From assembly GCA_037447605.1 (NCBI GenBank), contig CM074805.1:2583051-2647050 (forward strand): a stretch of 64,000 bases of DNA, written 5' to 3'. The notes below the pieces were generated by a model. That model was not told the DNA's origin, did not search any database, and saw only the letters and a program-made list of their open reading frames with translations. Source of the DNA: Zygnema circumcarinatum (taxonomy: Eukaryota > Streptophyta > Zygnematophyceae > Zygnematales > Zygnemataceae). Positions 13,101-23,900 of the stretch are shown here, piece after piece. A program made the translations under genes and the position numbers. Position 1 is the first letter of the stretch. Every line of letters begins with the position of its first letter.

Positions 13101-15542
13101 TGGCTATTTCAAACCTTCGTGGACTTTATCCTGTTGATTCTTCAGAAGGTGCCTTCAAATCGAGTGCTTGTGGTGACTGATGACGGGGATGACAAGGAGG
13201 CTGTACGAGATGTCGGAGCATTGGCTGGTAAACAGTGTATTGCTATAATGCGCTGAAAATGTAGCCTGCTGTTTTCCTGTGTGCATGGGATGCAATTGGA
13301 ATTCATGGGACACGGGAGTGGATGTCAGCTTCTGTCTCGTTTCTGTCTTTCTCTTTATGATAAGCAGAGTAGTCTGTTGATGTTTTGCGAGCAATCGGAA
13401 CGTGGAGGGATGCGAAGCCATTTGCATTGGACTTGATTAGTTTTGATTTCGAATTTTTTCCACTTGATGAAAAGTATATCCTCCTTTGCGCAATTGATGG
13501 AAATGCACCTGTAGAAACTCGATTCTTATATGCAATTTTGAGTTTGTGCATCCAATGTTTTGCAGAGGTTGCATATGCATTGACCAAGGCTTTCAATACG
13601 AGCATAGGCGAGAGATTGCTAGCTGATCTTCGAATTCATCTGAGCTTTGGGAGTAAAGGTACGTGGGATGCATTGGAGTCACTGCAAACCCCGACTGAAT
13701 TCGGAATATCAGGAAATTATTTGCACTTGCATGCAAGTTTTTGGGCCTCTATTTACATGGCCTTTCTCAAACAGTCTCTCCCAGCTGTCTTAAATGCGTC
13801 TCTTCTCCTTCCAACTTCAGAAACAGTTTTTTCAGACAACAATTCTGAATAGAGTTTATGCAGCTTGAAGCCGTGGATCGTGAAGCAGTCGACAGGCTTT
13901 TTCATTTGTTGGAGTACAAAGGGAGTTCGTATGGAAAGCGAAACGATGGGATTCTGTTGAGTGATGATGACTGTTGTCAAAGAGCTTGTATGATACGAGA
14001 GGTTCGTGCACCCGCTTAAAATACTTCACTTCTTGCAGGTAGTTCGTGGGTGAAGGAGGCGGCGAAAATGTTGTTTGAAGGAACGGCAAAGAGTGATGGC
14101 AGCTATGATAAGGTGAGTGAGCAAGCCTGGAACTCCTTCCATATGGAGAAACCTTCTCTGGATGACGATAAGGAATTCTATCTACCGTGATATTCTAAAG
14201 CTCGCAGGAGCGTGTTGTGTCTTAAAATGAAGAAGAGATATGACGAGAGGTGCTCCAGTTTATCCTTTTGACTGAACAAAAAATCTACAAGTTGAACGAT
14301 CTTCAATTTCCCTTGTAAGAAGAATGTCGCTAAGCTGCAGAATCGTGCAAGTCTGAATGTACGATGATCCAAGTGAAACTACTCTTTATATTAATTGATT
14401 CTTCAATCCTATAGCTGTGTGTCGGCAGAGGCTTAATACGGCAGGACACCAAGAGCTAATGCTCATTCATAGTGTCCGTACACATCCCATCGTGATCGCG
14501 CCTTAAACCCCAGGTTACAAGCTTCTGTATACTATGCACTTCGTTTCGGTTTCATAAATTGTCAACTTGTACTCCGCTTGCAGGGAGATTCGCAGTTGAT
14601 CTGTGTTAGCGAAGCTATTTTTCCCATAAATCGGGCCTTTTCAAGGTGAGCTCACTTCAGACGTGTTTTCTGTTCGAGGGCGAGAACAGTATTGCAGAAA
14701 AACTCACCCGCATTGAGTCGACAAAATAACCTGCATAGGATCCAGTTTAGACGGCACAACTGAGTTTAATTATGAAAAGTTGAAGATCCCATCTACGTTT
14801 TCCAAAATGGTTTTCGAAAGCTGTGACTGGTTCGCTTAAACACATTCTCCGATGTCTGATATGTTGGCATGCATTCACTCTTTCTGCCTTGAGAAATGTT
14901 CCCAGGATGTGTAACTCGGTATCTACTTCCATAACCTTCTAAATGGAAGAAGTGGTTTGCAGTTGTGGTGTCTAAAAATGGTTTGCAGAGTTGCACTCAT
15001 TTTTTTTGGGTATGTCATAGACAAAGTTGGCACTCTCCAGGTCATATAATGGAACATTGTCCGTGTGCTCCTTTGTGCACAGGGGTGCCTCCATGGAGCA
15101 CTTTAGAACAACCGCAAGTACGCTGGTTTCATATGCCTATGCTAATGTTGTGACCCCGATGAAGGCTGCCCCATGGCATCAGGTGATATAGCATTTTCCA
15201 AAAAACAATGAATGAACAGTCAGATTTCTGCAGGGCAGAGGAAAACCTTTCTATGTGTTTACAGTTTCAGGTTACCTCGTGTTTATGGAAATTTCCATTT
15301 GAAGAGTTTTGCAAGCGCTTGGGTGATGGCAGGTCACTTGGTTTTGGAATCAGGGGCCATACAAGATCAGCAACATGGAGGAAGTGCAAGAAATGCTTTT
15401 CCGGATGTTCAAGAAACTACCCATCGGTGTCTTCAACTGGACGGGAAAGGTCGACTACTTGCAGGTGGGTTTATACTATCCTTTTTACCGGAGGCTCCCA
15501 GATAAATAATGCATGCAGACGCAGAAAGAGCGTACAGAGTGA
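10146..15542 (+). CDS. Unidentified multi-exon gene with N-terminal signal sequence
   Basis: The ATG at 10146 opens a 47-codon exon with a basic N-terminus and a hydrophobic stretch (VAVWFVALLVMGLVLLQLADA), a signal peptide or anchor. Exons with good splice sites and compatible phases are 10146-10286, 10452-10622, 10888-11115, 11245-11373, 11514-11612, about 12263-12346, 12717-12813, 13091-13148, 13566-13658, a region from 13853, 14039-14112, 14584-14645, 15041-15182, 15234-15263, 15354-15464 and 15519-15542 (TGA). Readable segments include DIAEFIRWRKNVPI, FRYYLWARYEEAHEYRTYL, HGTFVSKEVVKDIPSLKG, DVVVAISNLRGLYPVDSS, LVSYAYANVVTPMKAAPWHQ and FKKLPIGVFNWTGKVDYLQ. I do not recognise the family. 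The first two exons are cysteine-containing and probably lumenal or extracellular. Gaps at 10623-10887, 11613-12262 and around 14002 are unresolved, and two adjacent genes cannot be excluded. Confidence 0.55.
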
Positions 15543-16770
15543 TGTCGATGTTGTCACAGTTGGTGCATCTCGCTGTTTACCCATCCTAACGACTTGATCA
15601 GGTTGCTTTGAATCGCCTATTGTAAAGCCGGCTTGCCTGACGTAATCAGCTAGGCGAAGTCCCTTATATTGCAAGGTCATAAGAAATTAGTACGCTTGTG
15701 TCGGGGTCTCTATGTCTTGTGGTATTTGTACTCTATGCATAGTTCAGAGTGTATTCTTACTCTGAACTCTGGACGTTGGAAATGTCAAGTTCAACTCCAA
15801 AGTGGTGGCTACTGAAGAAGCTGAATGAATTTACGGGGTTGCGGAAGGGGGATTTAATTAGTTTATCTCGGTTCAACATAGAACCAAAGCCTTTCTAAAT
15901 CAGTATCCTGTCTGACTAAAGACATGCGTGAAGGAGCCACTGTTTTGCTGAACCCTTTGTTCATGTTGGTGGAGGAGCCATGACGTGGTGCCAGATGGTG
16001 GATTTGATGCGGAGATCAGCCGTTGTCATTTTTCCCCATGGCTCGTCCCTCATGCCCCTGCTGTACATGCCATGTATGTTCGTGAACCCCTTTCTCCAGC
16101 CATGGCAGTTAATGCTGCAATGCTTCCACAATCGATTGCATGGACTCTCTGTTCGTCGACATATGCTTTCTTCATGAATTGACATCGGCGTCTGCATGCA
16201 TTGGCGCGCACCATGTGTGGAGTTGCGGTTGAGTTAACTGCGTTGATTGGTTCGTGTGTTTGTGGAGCGCCCAGCTGGAATGAATGTAGTGGAGTTAACG
16301 CCCCCAATGGTGGACTCTTGGCAAGTGCGCTCCCTAGCACGCAAGCTAGGACTGCATCACGTGCGTTGGACCCCCTCAACTTTGGAGGGCACCAACTATC
16401 CAAACAAATGCTTCAAAATGTAGCGGAGCTCTCTCTCTCTCTCTCACTCTCTCTCTCCCCCCCCTCCCCCTCCCCCTCCACCTTCCCGCACTTTCTTCTC
16501 TGTTGTCCTTTCCTTCTTTTTTTGTTTGGAGTCTCGTAATTCATCTTGTACACATTTGGTTGTGCTTTAAAGCTGAGGTTGAGTGTGGCATTGGGTGGTT
16601 GGCGTGCAGGGAATGGTCGGACTTCTCTCCATCCACATGTCGGAGAAATGAAGAGTGTGCAAACTGTGTGAATGGGGGGGTTGTCAGTGCAGTGAACATA
16701 GAAGAGGTAGAGCGTATACTTCAATCCGTCCGGAGCAATGTGAAACCACTTATATACTCGTAAATATTCC
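15543..16770. other. 3' flank and intergenic DNA without a supported gene
   Basis: Short open frames at 15980-16180 and 16200-16540 have no start, splice or family support. A CT/C-rich tract occupies the middle. I see no convincing gene. Confidence 0.45.
16429..16482. repeat. CT/CCCCT polypyrimidine microsatellite
   Basis: A run of CT repeats passes into C8 and then CCCCCT repeats. It is simple sequence and explains the low-complexity serine/leucine frames across it. Confidence 0.85.
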
Positions 16771-16832
16771 ATTCGAAATTCAAAATATTGTCATTTTTTA
16801 GCACTGTCGAATGATCTTGCTAGAATCTGTCG

Positions 16833-17972
16833 CTATATCCACGTCCCCATAGCACAAGCACAAGCGGTAGCGTGGGGGCGAGCATTCCCATGCATGGCTA
16901 TACGCAAAAAAGTATGACCATGAGCCATGCCATGCCATGCCGCCCGGTAGTCAGGCCGTGCATGATGCATGCATGTATGGGCCAACATGGACCGGACCAT
17001 CGAACCGCCGCATGCGTACGGCATGCCACGTGGCCTACCGCGGACTGCCACGTGCGAGAGTCCTTGGATTTGCCCGTCATGTCACGTGGATTCCACTGGG
17101 TTGGCCCCGATGCCTGAAATTTTTTTTTCGGCAAGAAAGGTTTCGGTTGCCGTTCACGCTGGCGTACGGCCTGCCACCTGCGAACCTTTGGGACTTTGAC
17201 CGGTGCAATACCAAGTACGGTATATCGTGGGCTGCCACGTGTGATAATGCCAGCTTTTGACCGTTGGATATGCCACGTATAATTTGAACTGTCCACGTAC
17301 GCAGATTTTGGGTTTGGGCCGTTGGATATGCCACGTGGGAGTAGTCAAAATCTTGAATTTCCTTTTGTTTCTCCGCAGTCCGGTTTCACGGTACAGTACT
17401 GTACCGGCGCGCGCCAGTTCCGACCGTACAGCCCTCCCCTTGCGTGCCGAGTCTGCCGACTGAACTCGCCCATGGCGCCCCCCCGCCTAGCCCCGCTCAT
17501 ATCCCGACAAAAGCTCGCCCCGGCTCCGGCGGCGGCGGCGACGCTCCTCCGTCCGCGTCTGCCGGAAAGCATGCCGCGTGGCGCGCATTGCTCATCCCTC
17601 TGCTGACGTGGCGTAGAAGGGGCGCGCGCCACGTGGCCTGCAATAAGAAAAGTGACGGTTCGCGCACAGGGGCCGGTCAGCCAATTCGCGGAAACCTCGC
17701 CGCCAAGGTTGATCCGCCGTGTTGACCAACTGTTGATCCACTGCAAAAGCCGTCGATCCCGAAGGATCGCCCGGTGGAATCGCGATGGAAGGTTGAAGCC
17801 GAGCGGCCTCCCTCCCTCCCTCGCCTCCAAGCGCCGCTCCAGCGCTGCAGCCCTGCCTCACTCCCCTCTGCACTCGTTCGGAGAAGAAGGAAAGGAAAAG
17901 GGAAGCAGAAGGGTCTGTCCCGGAGAGAGGTGGAGGTCCATTAGGGCTTCTGCCTCGCCTTCCCGCGGCACC
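16833..17972 (+). promoter_or_regulatory. G-box-rich upstream region of the pPLA-I gene
   Basis: CACGTG occurs at about 17027, 17049, 17083, 17236, 17332 and 17630. An 18-base unit CCGTTGGATATGCCACGT is present at 17261-17278 and again at 17319-17336. A perfect 18-base palindrome lies at 17389-17406. CATGCATG-type motifs cluster at 16890-16980. The lipase ATG follows at 17973 behind a GA-rich leader at 17880-17935. CACGTG is the known core bound by plant bHLH and bZIP factors; function here is inferred from density and position only. Confidence 0.5.
17389..17406. repeat. Perfect 18-bp palindrome CGGTACAGTACTGTACCG
   Basis: The sequence equals its own reverse complement over all 18 bases and is followed by GCGCGCGCC. 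It resembles the GTAC-rich motifs in other upstream regions of this window. Confidence 0.85.
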
Positions 17973-20900
17973 ATGTCGTGGATGCCAAACTGGAAGCGGC
18001 AAGCCGACAGCTATCGCCTCATCCTCGGCTATGGCGACGGCTACCAGCTGGCAACCACGGTTATCGATTCAGCAGCCCCTCCGCCCCCCCCTCCCCCTCT
18101 TCCAGTGAAGAATGGACAGCAGGCCACCTCAGACCCTAAAGCGCCCACTGCGGCTGCAGTACCCGCCGCGCCCCCTGCGCCAGACCCTAGCGAGGGCTGC
18201 AAGTACAGGATTCAGGTGGATTGGAGTGCGGGAGAGGAGGACGAGCAAGTTGCTCTGCGTTTGCAGTCGCAGCTCATGGTCACTTTGCCGCCTCCGCATG
18301 ACATGGTGCAAGTGAAGACACGTGTCGTCCCTGCACACGTGGCTGATCTTGCAGAAGAGGATGGCTCTATTCCGGAAAGTCCTTCGCCGAGCAGCACAAA
18401 CAGTCGAGGCGGTAAACCTAACTTTGGAGCAGCAGCCGCGCTTGCATTTGCAGCTGCGACTCGGAACAAGAAAAAAGGGGGTGCCGGGAACGTCTCTCCA
18501 TTAAGACCCTCTAATTTAGGGGTAGGATCGACTTTGAAACCTCGGCCGGTAGACGGCGCGCAGGTATCTTCAGACGAGCGAGTGAAGTTAGAGTTTAAGG
18601 TTATTAAGCATAGGGAGCCTCTCAAGGTGGTGTGCTTATCTCGCACCCAGATTAGTGGAGGCCCTCCTGCCGATGGACTTGGGTTGCTTACAAGAGTTTT
18701 GGATCCCGGGTCTCTTGACAAGGTTCCTCACATAACAGTCACAGAGGAGCTACTCGGTTATACACAGCATTGGCGTTCCTTGTCAGTTTTGAGTCTTGCC
18801 AATTGTGGCCTCATGGTGAGTTTCTCCGGTTCTCCCCTTTTCCTTGCCCTCTGCCCTCTTCCTTTCTTTTTTTCTGTTGGTCACTTTGTTTTCTTTCAGC
18901 TTCTTTCCATGTTTCTCGTCTTTCTATGCAGTGGTTATTTGGTTTTCACTTTTTTTATTATTTGGTCGGTCTTGCTTGTACTTTTGTGCTGGTGCTTAAA
19001 TGGCGAGTCCTTGTTTATTGATTGCAACACCCTGTGCCAGCTGTACTAGAAGAGCACAGGATGCTCTGCTTTCCAAGTTCACGGAGTTTTGAAGGTAAAA
19101 TGGAGATGCAATACGGTCGCAGTGTCATTAGTGTTAGGAAAAACATAGAGGTACATGTTGTTACATAGAGGTAAATCAAAACGAACCGTTGAAAAGTTTG
19201 GATAAAGAACTCTTACAACGTTTTCTCCCGAGTCTCCTCTTTTTAAACCAGGGGTCCGTCAAGGTGGAAATTTTTTATTTTCTCTTCCCTTATGTACTTG
19301 TATGTTTTCTTCCTTATTGGTTTTATACAGAATGTACCGCCAGAAATTTATCGCTTACCAATGCTGGAAGCACTGTATCTTGACAACAACAAGATTTCGC
19401 AACTGCCTGCGGAGCTGGGGACACTGACGAATCTGAAGATCCTCAGAGCGGATCAGAATCAGTTGACAACTGTGCCAAGTACGAGATCAAACATTTCTTT
19501 TTGGTCCCAAACTCTTTAGAGCAGATTTTTTTTTTTTTAAGTGGAGCTAATCATAACTTTGGATAATGGGCTCATTAACGCAGCATCCATTAATTTATGA
19601 ACTTAACGGGACAAAACCACCTTACAGTGGGGATTTGAGGTATTTTCAAGGCCTCATGGGCCTTAGCAACTTGCTGGATCATTTTAACGGAAAGACTCAA
19701 CTGAAAATGAATGGATTAAGTTAAGCACATATATTTATTATGGTTCGACACATTTATACACGCATCGGCTCGTCGTATGGCCCAATGCCGGCGTGGCTTT
19801 TAGATTGTAGTGACCATTTTTTTTCTGTTGTAGTAATAATATAATTTCAGAAGGAGACGAGTTGGAATAGCACTGTCCCTTCAAACACCGTTTATGGTAT
19901 CTGAGATTATCAGGTGTTAGGTTTGGGTCCTGTCAAGATAAGCTTGCGTTTTCAAACCTTCGAGCTTGGCTGGGGTTTTTGTTGATTCACTTGCAGTTGA
20001 ACTAAGGCAGTGTGATGCGCTCGTCGAGCTATCGTTGGAACACAATAAGCTTGTCAGACCGCTTCTTGACTTCAGGTCCTCTTCGAAACCGTGGCATTTT
20101 GGATTGTGTGGAGGTAGGAATGGTCAATTATTGTCAGGTTTGCCGACATTTACATGGTGGCTTGTGATTAGCAACCTAGCAAAAAATGGCAGGTATCACC
20201 CCAATATCTTGTGGGAAGTTGGAGTCCATCAGAATAGGAAAACAAGTGCCTCTGAAATTTGGCCGTGATGGTGTAAGTTCAAGAGTCAAGGGTGGCATGC
20301 CTTAGGGAAAGTCACGCTGCACCGAGGAGTTATGCTGCACCAACCATCGCTCAATAGCTTATTGTGTAGAGTGAATGTCAAGTGGCTGGCTCTCCTTGTC
20401 CTAACTAGCGCCATAGCTTGGATTGGATGGGACAGAGCACTTGGGCAGCTGAGGGTGCTGCGGCTATTTGGCAACCCCCTTGAATTCTTTCCTGAAATTT
20501 TGCCATGTACGAATCTGCGACATTTGTCCCTCGCGAACGTCCGGATCGTGAGCGACACCGCCTTGGCCCACGTGGAGGTCACAATTGCGGTGAGGCGATA
20601 GCTTAAATGCCTGCCCATTCAGTAACCGGCTGCATTGTCAAAGTTACATACTCGGGGCATCATCTTTTTTTAATATGAACTATCACAGCTATCAGGATAT
20701 TTTGCGGTTTTTCCTTAAAGTTAAAAAAAAAAAATCCTGATTCTTGGCGGGGTGCAATATGATGTGACATTAGTTTGCCAGTTTTACATTGATTTGGCAT
20801 GGCAAGGTGAATGCAATAGAGCATTGTTAAACAGTAAAATGGCATTGCCGTTTTTCTGGTTTGGATGTAGGTTGTTTTGCAGCTCTTATTGTGTTGGGTG

Positions 20901-23900
20901 GGCTGTGGCTGGGTGAATGGGCGAAGCAGTCTGAAGCCCAATCCTATTTTGCAGCTTCCAAGCATAAGCTGAGCGCCTTTTTCGCACTTATTTTTCGTTA
21001 CTCCTCTGTTCATCACCCCTTACTAGCTTCAACTCTCGCACGAATCTGCGAAGACCCAGAAAATCGGACAGCTATTGGAAAGGACGAAGGAGCCATTCGA
21101 CAGATAGTGAGCATGGTCTTAAGTGACAGCCAGCACGTGGTAAAGGGGCCCTTCGTTTTCATCTCCTCAAAACCATTTTCATAATGTGGATCCTTCATCG
21201 TTTCATTGATGTGCCCCTTCTTCTGAAAGCCAAACTCGAACAATGAGGAAAGTTTCTCTATTAGGTACAATAGAGCCATGTTCTCTTTCCCTTTTTGGGG
21301 TCGTGCGCATCTAATAGAAGCATGAGGAGCTTGCAGGTGGAGCAGGCATGCCTGGCATTGTCGGCCCTTGCATCCGATGCAGCAGTGGTGCTGCGCCTTA
21401 TGAAGGCCGATGTCCTACAGGCCATCTGCCAGCTGCTGCGCTCCAAGGAGACGGAAATTCTTGTTTCCGTTCTCAGGGTGGTCTCCAACATTGCTTTCTC
21501 TTCCGATGAAGTGTCAGCGCGTCTCCTGAATCGCGACACGGTCATGCTGTTGCAACAACTCTGCACTCACCAACACGTGCTGGTGAGAATTGTAAACGTT
21601 ATTGAATTGTCTGGGTCCCTTGTTGAACCTTGCCCTGGGCTCGCTAGGTTGACGAGGGACTGAGTATGAACCACGGGTCTGGTGCAGTACTGAAGCTCAG
21701 AAATACGGAATTTTGTCTTCCTCCCAGGTCCAAAAGGAGGCTCTGATCGCGCTTGGCAGCCTTGCCTTCTGCTGGGAGAACCGCCGCGTGCTACTTGCGA
21801 CTGAGGGCCTGAGGGACCTCCTCCTCCACCTCAGCGCTGCTCCCGAGGGAGGTGTTCCCGCAGCCGTCCCCGTTCGCCGCGCTGCCGTGCGCTGTCTGGC
21901 CATTCTCGGTGAGCTCTCTTTTGTAGCGCAGGCAAGTGCAGGTCTCCTCACGAAGCCATGTAGCGCAGGCAAGGTTGTAGGATTGCGGTTCTCCGCCTGG
22001 AGAGGGAATGTGCAATGGGTACTATAGCATAGAAGACAAGCCGGTAGAGTTGATGAGAAGTGAAGGCGTTCTCTACGTGTTGTCCCTCTCGCGAGCCTCA
22101 TTTGCCTTCGTCAGTGAGGTATGGTCGTCACGGTGTGGTGGTCAGGTTTTCACGTCGGGGCCTCCCTATTTGTGTCAATGTCTTGTTTGACATAGACGTG
22201 TGCCTTGAAGAATTTAACTTGTCTTTGACGCTCTTTAGTTTGTTTTTGTCCTGTCGTGGTTGTGGCACGCCACCCGTTATGAGTGACCGAATTGTATTGA
22301 GCACGCTTTGCTATCGTGAATGTGAACTGCCTTAGTGGAGAGAAACAAAAGAGATGTTGTCTACTGCTGACCTGTCACGAAGTTGAGTGGTTCTAATGGG
22401 GTTGAGCCGCTCGGAGCCTTCTCAGTATCATTAGCACTGAAACACACTGAGAATGGATGAATCAGGGGAGAACGAGTATTTGAGGCGCGCAGTTCGAGGA
22501 CACCATATTGGCAAACGTGGTGTACGCGTTCTCTCCATGGATGGGGGCGGCATGCGAGGCATGGCAACAGTTCAAATGCTCGCTGAGCTGGAAAGGTCCA
22601 CCGGAAAGCGCATCCATGAATTGTTCGATCTCATCTGCGGGACGTCGACTGGCGGCATGCTGGCAGTTGCATTGGGAATCAAGAAGATGAGTCTAGAACA
22701 ATGCGACGACATATACAAATCATTAGGTGGGTGCTCTTTAGGTGGGCTCTGTTTGTGGTGGCATTCCGTTACAGTGACATCCTTGAGCTTGGGCATCGCG
22801 CAGAGGGGGTCATCTCTAGGTGTTGCTGCTGCTTACTGCCGTTGGGTTCGTTTGGGGGCAGGCAAACTTGTCTTTGCCAATGTGGAGCAAAATGAGAGTG
22901 CAACGTGGCGGGAGAAATTGGACCAGATTTACAAAAGCTCCTCACAGAATTTGAGAGTGATGGTGCACGGGTCAAAGGTGTGTATTGTGCTTCCTCTTCA
23001 ATCCCCTTTTTTGTTGCGACTGTGGTTAAAGACTTCCATAGCATCAATATTTTTTTTTATTTGTTACAATTGTAAAACATCTAACACTGCCTGCGAGGTT
23101 CCCATGAATCGGACAGCAAGCAAACTCAGTGGTAGCTTATCCTGCTTGACTCAGTACATTTAGAGGCTCGCTAAGGTATGGGCTCTGTACATGTTTGGCT
23201 TGTGTGCCTCAGTCCGCTGGAAACAGCTCGTGTAGAATCAAATGTGCAGTTCTGAGCCCACAGATGCCTGTTCTCTAGTGCAGCACAGCGCTGAGGAGTT
23301 TGAGAGACTGCTGAAGGAGATGATTGGGGATGAAGACGGAGACCTTCTGATCGACTCCGCTGTGAAGGGCGGTCCGAAAGTCTTCGTCGTGTCAACACTT
23401 GTCAGCGTGCTGCCTGCCGCTCCTTTTGTATTCCGTAACTATCAGGTGGGCTTCCCTTCTCCCTCCAACATGATCCCACATGGCCTACCCCTCCCATCTG
23501 ACTTCTCAGACGCTCCTGTATTGGACACTTGTTCTGCCATGTTTGTGTTGACACGTGGCGGCTGCTCATTTGGCTGCAGTATCCTCCGGGTACACCTGAG
23601 GTGCCCCTATGGACCTCGGAGGGCCCTACCCAGACCGCCGGAACTCCGGCCCCTGCCTCCACTCTAAGCTCGCAAGTGGGCCCTCGGAAGGCGGCCTTTG
23701 TGGGCAGCTGCAAGTTCCGTACATGGGAGGCCATTCGCGCATCCTCTGCAGCGCCGTACTACCTGGATGATTATTCCAACGGTGAGTGCTGCTCTGGGCT
23801 TAGTGGGACCATGGGGGAAGAATTGGGGTGGGTTGTCTGCTGTGAGGTGGCAGGGTAGGATGTGGGGTGAGTTTTAGTTCACGGCACTTGTTCAAGGGAA

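Noticed and set aside
15980-16180. Open frame MTWCQMVDLMRRSAVVIFPHGSS
   Set aside because: No splice partners or family match, and a competing frame of the same length overlaps it.
17652-17972. In-frame upstream extension of the pPLA-I first exon
   Set aside because: The family begins MSW, matched by the ATG at 17973. The upstream stretch is GC-rich leader and promoter with CACGTG motifs.
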